A stretch of 64,000 nucleotides of DNA from Bryobacteraceae bacterium (GTDB lineage Bacteria > Acidobacteriota > Terriglobia > Bryobacterales > Bryobacteraceae): NCBI GenBank assembly GCA_026002875.1, contig BPGE01000001.1, positions 1,116,001 to 1,180,000 on the forward strand, read 5' to 3'. A model generated the notes under the pieces. It did not search any database and had not been told where the DNA came from. It saw only the letters and a list, made by a program, of their open reading frames with translations. Position 1 is the first letter of the stretch. Every line of letters starts with the position of its first letter. The translations under genes and the position numbers were made by a program. This document shows positions 7,701 through 16,184 of the stretch, piece after piece.

Positions 7701-8480
7701 TCAGACGGCGGAGCTGCGCGAGGCGCGGCGGGTCCAAAGCGAAGCGACGGAGCGGGTGGCGGCGCTGAGCGCGGGACGCAGGACGAGCTTCACGTAAAGC
7801 CTGGCGAACTGCCGCGCCGTGCTCAGCAGCGACCGCCATCGGAAGAACTGGCTGCGTCCGTGCAGGCGCGGATAATGGCTGACGGCGACTTCCGCCACCC
7901 CGCAGCCGGTCATTTCGATCTTGCGCACCAGTTCCAGGCAGATGGTGCCCGAGGTCGACTCAAGGTGCAGGTTTTCAACCAGGGGCCGCCGGATGAGGCG
8001 GAAATCGCAATCGATGTCCCGGATGCGGATGCGGAAAAGGAACCGCGCCACCCGGTTGTAGACATTGCCGATCAGGATGCGATGCCACGGATCCTGGCGC
8101 AGCCGCTTGTAGCCGTTCACGAGTCCCACCTCAGGCGTCCACTGCTCCAGCAGAAGGTGGATCTCCGCCGGATCGTACTGTCCGTCTCCATCGGTGTAGA
8201 AGACGAGATCTTTCGACGCCGCCTCGAATCCGCTGCGCAGGGCGCCGCCGTAACCGCGGTTCTTTTCGTGGGTAACGACGCGCAGGCGGGGGCCCAGCTC
8301 CCGCTGCATCTGTTCCAGCACAGCGGCGGTTTCATCCCGGCTGCCATCGTTGACAACGATCACCTCGAAATCGTCCGAGGCCTGCTCGAGCGCAGAAAAA
8401 GCGCGCCGGAGAAGCCCGGGCAGAGAAGGGGCGTCGTTGTAGGCCGGGAAAAAGGCGCTGATGCCCTCACCCACTTTCAT
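7701..8480 (-). CDS. Family 2 glycosyltransferase, dolichyl-phosphate-mannose-synthase-like
   Basis: This 259-residue protein has the GT-A fold markers FFPAYNDAPSLPGL, VIVVNDGSRDETAAVL, KNRGYGGALRSGF and the metal/nucleotide site YTDGDGQYDP (95-104). It most resembles soluble polyprenyl-phosphate mannosyl/glucosyl transferases. These move a sugar from a nucleotide donor to a lipid carrier at the inner face of the membrane. No strong transmembrane segment is seen, although the C-terminal 40 residues are basic and amphipathic. It sits tail to tail with a methyltransferase. Donor and acceptor cannot be deduced. Confidence 0.87.
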   Translation of the reverse strand: MKVGEGISAFFPAYNDAPSLPGLLRRAFSALEQASDDFEVIVVNDGSRDETAAVLEQMQRELGPRLRVVTHEKNRGYGGALRSGFEAASKDLVFYTDGDGQYDPAEIHLLLEQWTPEVGLVNGYKRLRQDPWHRILIGNVYNRVARFLFRIRIRDIDCDFRLIRRPLVENLHLESTSGTICLELVRKIEMTGCGVAEVAVSHYPRLHGRSQFFRWRSLLSTARQFARLYVKLVLRPALSAATRSVASLWTRRASRSSAV

Positions 8481-8559
8481 AACAACCCGTTACGGTGCGT
8501 GGTCGCATCGTACCATCGATCCGGGGAGAAACGCAACGAGCCGCGCGCCGTCCGCAGGC

Positions 8560-9432
8560 TCAGGGTTCCACGATCCCTTCCGGAAAGCTGACCGTGCTCT
8601 CCACGTCCGTCCTGCGGAAGTCCGAGTTGACGACGTTCAGGGTGATGTTCCGCCTGTAGCCGAACAGGACGCGGAGGCTGAACTCCGTGCCGTATGAGGA
8701 CGGGAACCAGAGTCCCTGGCCGACTTCCTGGAACGCGACACTGAAGCCGAGCTGGCGGATGTTCGTACCAAACAGAATGCGGACGGCCGCGGGCACGTTC
8801 CAGGCGAGTTTCGTGGACACGACGCGCGGCTGATACTCTTCGGGATCGACGAAGACCTCGCCCGCCCAGGGCTTTGATTCTCCCCCGTCTTTCCCGCGCG
8901 GCTGGAAACGGAGCAGGAACGCGGGCCTGCCCGCCACGGTTTGGCAACCTTCGAACGTGAATCGGTAGCCCTGCTGCTCGCGCCTCGTGAGAGGAAACAG
9001 GTCGGACGCGATGCCGTCGCGCGAACTGCGGTCGTTGAGCCACTCATCCGTCAGGCTCTGGATCAGCGCGCCGTCGAGGTCGCAATCCCCGCGGGTGAAG
9101 CCAGGAGAGGTGTACGGCAGCAGTTGTCCCCTGTTCTCGTATCGCCCCTCGAAACGCTCGAGCTTCTTCTCCGTTCCCGCGGGCGCCGGCGTGACGAGGT
9201 AGGTGCGGCGCTCCTCGCGCGCCAGCCTGCCGTTGGCGCGCCAAAGCCGGACCAGCGCGTTCTGCTGGTAGACGATCGTCCGGCGCGCCTCGACGGCGCG
9301 TTCCTGGCTGTCCGCCAGGCGAGACAGGATCTCTTCCAGCGGGGGCGGCGCCGGGCACTGCGCACGGGCCGCGAGCGTAAACACGAATACTGCGGGAACG
9401 GCGGAATGCAGGCCCACGCCTCTCTTACGCAT
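8560..9432 (-). CDS. Secreted protein of unknown function (LolA-like beta-sheet type)
   Basis: This 290-residue protein starts with a signal peptide (MRKRGVGLHSAVPAVFVFTL, cleavage near ARAQC). The mature part has alternating short strands and phrases such as GCQTVAGRPAFLLRF, WAGEVFVDPEEYQPRVVST and GTEFSLRVLFGYRR. These recall the half-barrel of LolA-like periplasmic proteins common in acidobacteria. I cannot name a function. It is followed on the same strand by no close gene; the glycosyltransferase begins 80 bp downstream. The first residue after cleavage would be Gln then Cys; a lipoprotein signal is not convincing. Confidence 0.65.
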   Translation of the reverse strand: MRKRGVGLHSAVPAVFVFTLAARAQCPAPPPLEEILSRLADSQERAVEARRTIVYQQNALVRLWRANGRLAREERRTYLVTPAPAGTEKKLERFEGRYENRGQLLPYTSPGFTRGDCDLDGALIQSLTDEWLNDRSSRDGIASDLFPLTRREQQGYRFTFEGCQTVAGRPAFLLRFQPRGKDGGESKPWAGEVFVDPEEYQPRVVSTKLAWNVPAAVRILFGTNIRQLGFSVAFQEVGQGLWFPSSYGTEFSLRVLFGYRRNITLNVVNSDFRRTDVESTVSFPEGIVEP

Positions 9433-9467
9433 GGGCAGGCAGAAAGTTGCCGGAATCCAGGCGCGGC

Positions 9468-9893
9468 CTACTGCACCAGGCTCACGGCGTCCACCACCAG
9501 GTTGGTGGAGTCTTCCAGCAGCAGCGCCATCGTGCCGCAGATCATCCGGCGGTAGCCGGGCGGCGGGGCGGGGAACTGCCGCGCCAGCGGCGGCGGAAAG
9601 GGCTCCAGCCTGTTCGCGAGGCCGGGAGGCAGCCCTTTGCCGCGGGCGATCTGCTTCATGATGCCGGGCGGAAACTCTTCCTTGCGGGCGATGCCCGGCG
9701 GCAGGTTGCCGGAGCCTGGGCGGTAGAAGTCCAGCAGGATGCGGATTTCAGCGTCGCGGAAGGCCGGATGCGTGACCGCCTGTTTGGCGGGGGCGCCCGG
9801 GTCCCCGCTCCGGGCTCTGGATTTTCCCGCGCCCTTTCCCTGTCCGAACAGCAGCGCTGCCCCCAGCAGCAGCATGAGTGAGAGCCGCAACAT
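9468..9893 (-). CDS. Small secreted protein with PPG repeats
   Basis: This 141-residue protein has a signal peptide (MLRLSLMLLLGAALLFGQG). Its centre carries three spaced copies of a PPG[I/L] motif: NLPPGIARK, EFPPGIMKQ and GLPPGLANR, plus a further FPPP. Such repeats occur in small exported proteins of unknown role, some annotated near RcnB-like folds. The C-terminal third (MICGTMALLLEDSTNLVVDAV) may form the membrane- or partner-contacting segment. It lies between the permease operon and the LolA-like gene on the same strand. No function is proposed. Confidence 0.6.
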   Translation of the reverse strand: MLRLSLMLLLGAALLFGQGKGAGKSRARSGDPGAPAKQAVTHPAFRDAEIRILLDFYRPGSGNLPPGIARKEEFPPGIMKQIARGKGLPPGLANRLEPFPPPLARQFPAPPPGYRRMICGTMALLLEDSTNLVVDAVSLVQ

Positions 9894-9917
9894 GGCCGTC
9901 AGCTTATCACCGCCGCT

Positions 9918-11174
9918 TCACTCGTAGCGCAGCGCCTCGACGGGATCGAGCCGCGCCGCCTTGGTCGCCGGCCACAGTCCGAAGAACAGGCCCACGCCCA
10001 CGCTCACGGCGACCCCGAGCGCCGCAGCCCACAGCGGGACGCTTGTGGGGAGGCTGGGAAATGCGAAGCGGGCGGCTTTGGAAATCACCCAGCCGAGCGT
10101 CATCCCCAGCAGTCCTCCGGCGAAGGTGAGCACCACAGCCTCGGTGAGGAACTGCACGATGATGTCGAACTTGCGCGCGCCGACCGCCTTCCGGACGCCG
10201 ATCTCGCGGGTGCGCTCGGTGACCGAGACGAGCATGATGTTCATCACGCCGATGCCGCCCACCAGCAGCCCGATGGAGGACAGCACCACCATGACCAGAG
10301 CCGTCACGCTGGTGACCTGGCGGAACTGCTCCACCATCTGGTCTGCCGTGCTGAGGCCGAAGTTGTCCGGTTCATTCCATTTCACGCGCCGCTGCTGGCG
10401 CAGCACGCCGCGCACTTCCTCGATCGCCTGGGCCAGCATGCCCGGCCTGGCTACGATGATCAGCATGTGCTCCACCGCGCCGGGCTCCAGCTTGCGCATT
10501 GTGTGGTACGGCAGCAGCACGCGGTTGTCCTGCTGGCCGGGGAAGGAATTGGCCGGGCGTTTCATGACGCCGATCACTTCGTAGCTGTGGCCGTCCACCT
10601 GGATCTGCTTGCCGACGGCGTTGAGGCCGGAGAAGAGGCTCTTGTAGATGTCCTCTCCGATGACGGCCACCGGCACGCGCCGCAGATTCTCGAAATCGGT
10701 GAAAAAACGCCCCGCCATCATCTCGGCCTGTCCGCCCTGCGCGTATTTCTCGTCTGTGCCGCCGAGGTCGATCTGCATCACCTCGTTGTTCTTGTACCGG
10801 GCGCGGTGCATCACGTTCCAGTTCGGGAACAGGTACGGACTGACGACTTCAACCGAGCGGCACCGGTCCTGGATCGCCATGGCGTCTTCGTACGTCAGCG
10901 GCTTGCGCTGCAGCTCCTCGCGCGAGCGGCGGCCGAACTGGACTCCGATGGGGAACTTGAATGCGATGATCGTCTCCGTGCCGAGGCTGCGGATCACGCC
11001 CGTGACGGCGCCGTCGAACCCCGTCAGAATGCTGCCGACGCCGATGATCGTGCCCGTGCCGATAATCACGCCGAGCACGGTGAGAAAACTGCGCAGCTTG
11101 TGCTGCCGGATGGTGTTCAGGGCCAGTCTTACGCCGGCCAGGATCAGCATCAGATTGTGGGACCGCCGCTTCAT
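9918..11174 (-). CDS. MacB-like ABC transporter permease (second of a pair)
   Basis: This 418-residue protein has an N-terminal membrane segment after LALNTIRQHKLRSFLTVLGVIIG and a large periplasmic MacB_PCD domain (about 45-275). Three C-terminal FtsX-type helices follow, including GIGVMNIMLVSVTERTREIG, the best conserved block in this family. Such permeases work as mechanotransmission devices with a cytoplasmic ATPase, moving peptides, lipoproteins or antibiotics across the envelope. No ATPase gene is in the window. Its ATG overlaps the stop of the upstream permease (ATGA, 11171-11174), so the two are co-translated and probably form a heterodimer. Confidence 0.9.
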   Translation of the reverse strand: MKRRSHNLMLILAGVRLALNTIRQHKLRSFLTVLGVIIGTGTIIGVGSILTGFDGAVTGVIRSLGTETIIAFKFPIGVQFGRRSREELQRKPLTYEDAMAIQDRCRSVEVVSPYLFPNWNVMHRARYKNNEVMQIDLGGTDEKYAQGGQAEMMAGRFFTDFENLRRVPVAVIGEDIYKSLFSGLNAVGKQIQVDGHSYEVIGVMKRPANSFPGQQDNRVLLPYHTMRKLEPGAVEHMLIIVARPGMLAQAIEEVRGVLRQQRRVKWNEPDNFGLSTADQMVEQFRQVTSVTALVMVVLSSIGLLVGGIGVMNIMLVSVTERTREIGVRKAVGARKFDIIVQFLTEAVVLTFAGGLLGMTLGWVISKAARFAFPSLPTSVPLWAAALGVAVSVGVGLFFGLWPATKAARLDPVEALRYE

Positions 11175-12412
11175 TTCTCCGCCCTGAGAGCCTCGATGGG
11201 ATCGAGCCGCGCGGCCTGGCGCGCCGGATAGATGCCGAAAAACAGCCCGACCGCCGCCGACAGCCCAACGCCAAGCACGACCGAATAGACGGGCAGCGCC
11301 ATGGGGATCGGCGTCAGATTGCGCACGGCAATGGCCGCGCCCCAGGCGATGAGCACGCCGATCAGGCCGCCCGCGCTCGCGAGCACCGCCGATTCAATCA
11401 GAAACTGCCAGAGAATGTCGCTGCGCCGCGCGCCGAGCGACTTCCGGATGCCGATTTCGTGCGTCCGTTCGGTGACAACGGCGAGCATGATGTTCATGAT
11501 CACCACCCCGCCGACCACCATGAAGACGCTCACCACGGCCATCGCCGTGGCTGCAATCGCGCCCGTCAGCCGGTCCCACGCGCCCATGATGGTGTCGGAG
11601 GTGAAAATCATGAAGTTGTCCTCGCGTTGCGGCGGCAGCCGGCGGTACGCCCGCAACAGCGTGCGCACTTCGTCCATCGCATCCTGGAACCGCGCGCGGT
11701 CCACCGCCAGGCAGTTGAAGCTGAGCCACCGCCGCGAGCCGAACTCCTTGAAAAACGTAAACAGCGGAATGGTGACGAAGTTGTCCTGCGACTGGCCGAA
11801 GACGCTCCCGAGCCGTTTGGCGACGCCGATCACCTCGTACGGCTTGCCGTTGATCTGAATGGTCTTGCCGATCGGGTCGACGCCGGTGAAGAACTTGTCG
11901 CGCAGATCGGCTCCGATGAAGGCCACCATGCGGCGGCCATGCACGTCGCCTTCACTGATGTAGCGCCCGGTCTCCGTCTGGATCCCCGAGATCAGGTTGA
12001 TGTTCGCGGTCGCCCCCTGAATGCGGACGTCCTCGAGGCGTTCGTTCTTTGCGCTGACGTCGCCGCGCGTGGAGCCGGACATGCCGATTTCGCTCAGCAG
12101 CGTCGCCCGCTGCCGGATGAACTCGTACTCGTCCGTGCGAAGCTCGGGATTTTTGCGGAGCAGCTCGAGGAATTTTTTCGGATCCCAATCGCCGATGAAA
12201 GCGAAACGCACCACGGTGAAGCCATTGGCGCCAAGGTCGGCGATCTTTTCGGCCACATAGACGTCCATGCCGTGGATCACCGCCATCACGGCGATCAGCG
12301 TGGCTGTCGAGAGGATGATGCCGAGCAGGGTCAGTGCGCTGCGCAGCTTGGCCGACCGCAGGTTGGCCAGGGCGATCCGGAACGCCTCCTGCACCTGGAC
12401 GAAATGCGTCAT
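11171..12412 (-). CDS. MacB-like ABC transporter permease (first of a pair)
   Basis: This 413-residue protein is a paralogue of the next gene: an N-terminal helix (LRSALTLLGIILSTATLIAV), a periplasmic domain, then C-terminal helices with IMNIMLAVVTERTHEIGIRK. The ATG at 12412 was chosen because it overlaps the stop codon of the upstream hydrolase (ATGA, 12409-12412). A longer frame would run deep into that gene. Three genes are thus joined by 4-bp overlaps in one operon. Like its partner it lacks any ATPase domain. A role with an unlinked MacB-type ATPase is inferred. Confidence 0.9.
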   Translation of the reverse strand: MTHFVQVQEAFRIALANLRSAKLRSALTLLGIILSTATLIAVMAVIHGMDVYVAEKIADLGANGFTVVRFAFIGDWDPKKFLELLRKNPELRTDEYEFIRQRATLLSEIGMSGSTRGDVSAKNERLEDVRIQGATANINLISGIQTETGRYISEGDVHGRRMVAFIGADLRDKFFTGVDPIGKTIQINGKPYEVIGVAKRLGSVFGQSQDNFVTIPLFTFFKEFGSRRWLSFNCLAVDRARFQDAMDEVRTLLRAYRRLPPQREDNFMIFTSDTIMGAWDRLTGAIAATAMAVVSVFMVVGGVVIMNIMLAVVTERTHEIGIRKSLGARRSDILWQFLIESAVLASAGGLIGVLIAWGAAIAVRNLTPIPMALPVYSVVLGVGLSAAVGLFFGIYPARQAARLDPIEALRAEK

Positions 12413-13401
12413 CCCTGTGTGGATACGCTGGCGGGAGGCACTTTGTTCCCCAACTGCTCCAGCCAGCCGCACAAAACCTCGTCCAGCCAGAAGCGGCGCG
12501 GACCGCGCGCGAGGAACCCGAGATGCCCTCCGTAAGGAACAGCCAGCAGACGCAGCCAGGGGTTGGACCGGACCTCTTCGCGCCCGTACAGCCCGAACGG
12601 AATCATCGGGTCGTCCTCAGCCTGCACGAGCAGCGCCGGGACGCGGATGCCCGGAAGGAACCGCAGCGAGGACTGCGTGGCATAGTAGTTGGGCGCGTCG
12701 CCGAAACCGAAAAAGGGCGCCGTGATGCGGTCGTCGAACTCGAAGATCGTGCGGATGCGGCGGATGCCTCGATCCGGGAACCGCTCCGGATCCATCGCGT
12801 GCCGCCTCGCATACCGGCGGCGGAGGCTGCGGATGAATTTCTGGTGGTAGATCCAGTTGGACGGCGCGCTGATCCGGCGCACGCAGGCGTGCAGGTCGAT
12901 CGGGGTGGAGACAGCGCAGACGCCCTCGACGAGTTCCGCCGCGCTTTCTCCCATCTCGCCCGCCAGCTTGAGCACGACGTTGCCGCCCAGCGAGAAGCCC
13001 CCGAGGAAGCGCGGACCGCGCCCTTCGGCGCGCCACTGTTCGAGGATCGATCGGGCGTCCTGCGTCAGTCCGGAATGGTAGAGCGTGGGCGAATGCGGCT
13101 CGCTGAACCCGCAGCCGCGCAGGTTCATGCGGTGGACGGCGAAGCCCGCTTCCAGCAGCCGCTGCGCCAGGGAGATCAGATATCCGCTGCGGCTCGAGCC
13201 CTCCAGACCGTGCAGGAGCAGCACCTCGCCGCGCGCCTCGCCCGGCGGCCGGTTCTCCTCGACCGCGATGCAGACGTCCGGCGCGGTCTGGTACAGGGTC
13301 AGCCGCGTCGGGAAACGGGCTTCCTCGAGCGGGCGCGGCCAGAAATTGCCTGCCAGCGTGGCCAGATGGGCGTTGCGGAACAGAGGAACGAAGGGACGCA
13401 A
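12409..13401 (-). CDS. yheT: YheT-family alpha/beta hydrolase
   Basis: This 330-residue serine hydrolase of the YheT/EMB8 group starts with MRPFVPLFRNAHLATLAGNF, the family's usual opening. It has the oxyanion strand LLLHGLEGSSRSGY, the nucleophile elbow GGFSLGGNVVLKL, an acid in QAEDDPMIP and the catalytic His in GGHLGFLARG. Family members are carboxyl or lipid esterases, but physiological substrates are poorly known. It is the first gene of a three-gene operon with two MacB-like permeases, each joined by a 4-bp overlap. The pairing hints at processing of a lipid or ester handled by the transporter, which is inference. Confidence 0.88.
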   Translation of the reverse strand: MRPFVPLFRNAHLATLAGNFWPRPLEEARFPTRLTLYQTAPDVCIAVEENRPPGEARGEVLLLHGLEGSSRSGYLISLAQRLLEAGFAVHRMNLRGCGFSEPHSPTLYHSGLTQDARSILEQWRAEGRGPRFLGGFSLGGNVVLKLAGEMGESAAELVEGVCAVSTPIDLHACVRRISAPSNWIYHQKFIRSLRRRYARRHAMDPERFPDRGIRRIRTIFEFDDRITAPFFGFGDAPNYYATQSSLRFLPGIRVPALLVQAEDDPMIPFGLYGREEVRSNPWLRLLAVPYGGHLGFLARGPRRFWLDEVLCGWLEQLGNKVPPASVSTQG

Positions 13402-13424
13402 ACTTCGAGTGTAACAGCCGCGCC

Positions 13425-14186
13425 TCAGTCGCCTTCGGCTTCCGTCGAGTGGGCGCCGGGCTCGGCGGCCTTGCGCGAGAGTTCCTCCGTGAGGATGATG
13501 GCCTCGGCCAGGTCGCGCATGGGACGGCGCAGGCGGCGGCTCTCGTTCCGCAGCCGCAGATAGGCCTCCTCCTCGGTGAGGTGGAACTTGTACTGGAGGA
13601 TGCCCTTGGCGCGCTCGACAAGCTTGCGCGTCTCGAGCTGGCGACGCATTTCCTCGGCCTCGGCGGCCAGGCGCGTGTTTTCTTCCTCCAGACGGGCGCG
13701 GGCGAGCGCGCCGCCCATCTGCTCGCCGACGAACGTCAGCAGGGCGATCTCCTGGGCCGTGTAGTCATGCCGCTCGCGGTGATGGACGTTGATGACGCCG
13801 ATGACGTCTCCGCTGGAAACCAGGGGGACGGAACAGAAAGCTTCGTACGTGTCCTCGATCAGGCCGGGCAGGCGGAGGAAGCGCTGGTCCTGGTAGGCCT
13901 TCTCCGGCAGGGCGACCACGCTCTTGTGCTGGATGACCCAGCCGGTGAGGCCCTGGCCGGCGGCCAGGGTGAGATTGCCGATCTCGGAAGCGTGCGGCAC
14001 CTGCGAGGCGCGCAGCACGACTTCGCCCGTGGAGGGTTCGATCAGGTAGACGAGGCAGGCGTCGCAACCGGTGACCTGCACCGTCATGCCAATGATCTCG
14101 CCCAGCATCTCGTCGACCGACCGGTTCGAGCTGACGATGCTGCTGATGCGGTGCAGAAGAGAAACTTCGCTGGGTAAGGACTCCAT
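13425..14186 (-). CDS. GAF-ANTAR domain regulator (RNA-binding antiterminator type)
   Basis: This 253-residue protein has a GAF sensor domain (about 15-150; CDACLVYLIEPSTGEVVLRA, GQGLTGWVIQHK, SVPLVSSGDVIGVINVHH), then a coiled coil (about 160-190). It ends in an ANTAR domain (RKLVERAKGILQYKFHLTEE, LRLRNESRR). ANTAR domains bind paired hairpins in nascent RNA and prevent termination. The ATG at 14186 (MESLPSEVSLL) is preferred; the longer frame begins with TTG at 14243 and is divergent with the next gene only 12 bp away. No phospho-acceptor domain is present, so the signal is probably a ligand bound by GAF. Its targets are not evident here. Confidence 0.9.
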   Translation of the reverse strand: MESLPSEVSLLHRISSIVSSNRSVDEMLGEIIGMTVQVTGCDACLVYLIEPSTGEVVLRASQVPHASEIGNLTLAAGQGLTGWVIQHKSVVALPEKAYQDQRFLRLPGLIEDTYEAFCSVPLVSSGDVIGVINVHHRERHDYTAQEIALLTFVGEQMGGALARARLEEENTRLAAEAEEMRRQLETRKLVERAKGILQYKFHLTEEEAYLRLRNESRRLRRPMRDLAEAIILTEELSRKAAEPGAHSTEAEGD

Positions 14187-14255
14187 CAGAGGTATCGAGG
14201 CCACAGTAATTGTAGGATAAAAACGGGGCGGCTGGGCGTCCAATTCAAACTTTCT

Positions 14256-16175
14256 ATGCGGTTCATAGCGATACAGAGAGTCCAGCGCATGCTGTTGCAG
14301 GCATGGGCCCTGGCCGGAATCATGCCTCTCGCCGCCGCTCCTCCCACATGGTACCGCTTTCAGTCCGGCGAGTGGGAGCTCTGCACGGACGCGGGCGAGC
14401 GGCGCGGCGAGGAAACGCTCCGGCGCCTGATGGAATCATACTCCGTGCTGCGGCAGGCGGCGCCGGAGTTGGCCGGAATCCCCGCCAGCCCTCAACGCCC
14501 CGTCCGGGTGATGCTGTTCCGCTCGGCGCGGGACTTCGCGCCCTTCCGGCGGGGCGAGTCGCACCGCGGGCTGTTTCTTTCTGGTGCGGAGAGACACTGG
14601 ATCCTGGCGCCGGACTCGGGCGGCGACACCCTCCGCGCGCTGAGGCACGAGCTCGTGCACCTGATGCTGCGCCATGCGCTGCCTTCGCCGCCGCCATGGC
14701 TGGAGGAAGGGCTTGCGGATTATTACTCCACAATGGAGATCTCCGGCGGCAGCGTGCGCCTGGGCAAGGCGCCTTCGTCCCATCAACACTGGCTGAAGAA
14801 CGAGGCATGGATGGATGCGGCCCGCCTGTCGGCGCTGCGCCCCGCGGATGACGCCGGCCTGGACAGGCGGACGATCACCGTGTTCTATGCGCAAAGCTGG
14901 GCTCTGGTGCGCTGGATGATGCTCGAAGGCGGGGCGGCGAAGACAGGCGGATTCCTTTCGAAACTCGCTGGAGGACTGAGTCAGGACGCGGCGTTCCGGG
15001 AAGTCTACGGGACCACCATTTCCCAAGCCCTGGAGCGCGCCCGGCTGCTCGCCGAGCGGCTGCCGGACGACGCCGCTCCCGATGTGCGCGCGGCAGGACC
15101 GGGCGCAGCCGCCGCGGCCATCTCGAGGGAACCGTTGCCGCCGCCGGTGCCGGATGTGATGCGCGTGGAAGCGTTGCTCGACGCCGGCAGGGATCGCGAC
15201 GCCGAACGTCTGGGCCGGGAAACGGCCCGCCAGCACCCGTCCAGCGCGGCGGCAGAAACGCTGCTGGGCTCTCTCGCCCTCCGCAGCAGCGACTTTGAAC
15301 GCGCGCGCGGACACCTGGAGCGGGCCATCGCGCTGGGCGGCGCGGGGGCGAGGACGCAGTTCGAATACGCCATGCTGCTGCGGGACATGAAAGGCCCCGA
15401 TGCGCTGATCGAGCAATCCCTGCGGCAGGCCGTGGCCGCGGAGCCGGGATTCAGCGAAGCCTGGCTCGTGCTCGGCAACTGGCTGCTGACCAAAGGCCGC
15501 GCCGCGGATGCAGCGCCCTGCCTGGAGAAAGCGGCCTCGCTCGATCCGCAGCGCAGCGTGGCGTGGGAGGCGTGGGGGCGGGCGCTGCTCCAGCTCGGCG
15601 ACAGGCAGCGCGCGCGGGAGGCCGCTTCGAAAGCGCTCCTGTCGGCCGTCACGCCCGAGCAGAGCGAGATGGCGCGCGCGCTGATGCGCGAGGTCGAGAC
15701 CCGCCCGGCGCAGGCGCCCAAGCCGGCGCCGCCCGTGCAGACTCCGGCAGGATGGCAGCCGCGCGAAGGCGACGCACGCGCCGAGGGGCGGCTGGTGGAG
15801 ATCCGTTGCGAGGATGCCCGGCTGCTGTTCCGCATCGAGGTGAAGCCGCGGACGGCCACGGCGCAGGCTGTCACCGTGCTGCTCGAAACCAGCAGGCCGA
15901 ACCTCGTCATGCTTCGCGGCAAGTCTGAAGGACGCCGTGAATTCATCTGCGGCGAACAGAAGCCGGCGCCGCCGGTTGCGGCCGGCTACGTTGCAGCGCC
16001 GCCGCAGCCGCAGCCCGCTGAAGAGCCGCCTCCGCCTCCTGCACCTGCGCCCAGACAGCCTGCCGCGAAAGCGGGAAAGAAGGCGCCGGCGAAAAAGTCC
16101 GCCCCGCGCCCCGCGCCGCCCAAGCCGAAGCCGGAACCGGTGGCGGGCGAACTGGTGTGGCTCGAATTCCGCTGA
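14256..16175 (+). CDS. Exported protein with HExxH peptidase-like domain and TPR repeats
   Basis: This 639-residue protein begins with a hydrophobic signal (MLLQAWALAGIMPLAAAP). The N-terminal half contains RHELVHLMLRH with H131, E132 and H135, followed by PPWLEEGLADYY. This is the gluzincin arrangement with a likely third ligand at Glu150/151. Residues 300-470 form TPR repeats (AAETLLGSLALRSSDFERAR, AWLVLGNWLLTKGRAADA). The tail (545-635) is rich in Pro/Ala/Lys, with PAKAGKKAPAKK-type repeats, and ends in GELVWLEFR. It may be a periplasmic metallopeptidase or peptidase-like scaffold. The same HExxH plus EEGLA pattern recurs in the SpoIID-like protein at 27078-28403. Confidence 0.75.
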   Translation: MRFIAIQRVQRMLLQAWALAGIMPLAAAPPTWYRFQSGEWELCTDAGERRGEETLRRLMESYSVLRQAAPELAGIPASPQRPVRVMLFRSARDFAPFRRGESHRGLFLSGAERHWILAPDSGGDTLRALRHELVHLMLRHALPSPPPWLEEGLADYYSTMEISGGSVRLGKAPSSHQHWLKNEAWMDAARLSALRPADDAGLDRRTITVFYAQSWALVRWMMLEGGAAKTGGFLSKLAGGLSQDAAFREVYGTTISQALERARLLAERLPDDAAPDVRAAGPGAAAAAISREPLPPPVPDVMRVEALLDAGRDRDAERLGRETARQHPSSAAAETLLGSLALRSSDFERARGHLERAIALGGAGARTQFEYAMLLRDMKGPDALIEQSLRQAVAAEPGFSEAWLVLGNWLLTKGRAADAAPCLEKAASLDPQRSVAWEAWGRALLQLGDRQRAREAASKALLSAVTPEQSEMARALMREVETRPAQAPKPAPPVQTPAGWQPREGDARAEGRLVEIRCEDARLLFRIEVKPRTATAQAVTVLLETSRPNLVMLRGKSEGRREFICGEQKPAPPVAAGYVAAPPQPQPAEEPPPPPAPAPRQPAAKAGKKAPAKKSAPRPAPPKPKPEPVAGELVWLEFR

Positions 16176-16184
16176 TGCGGCCGT

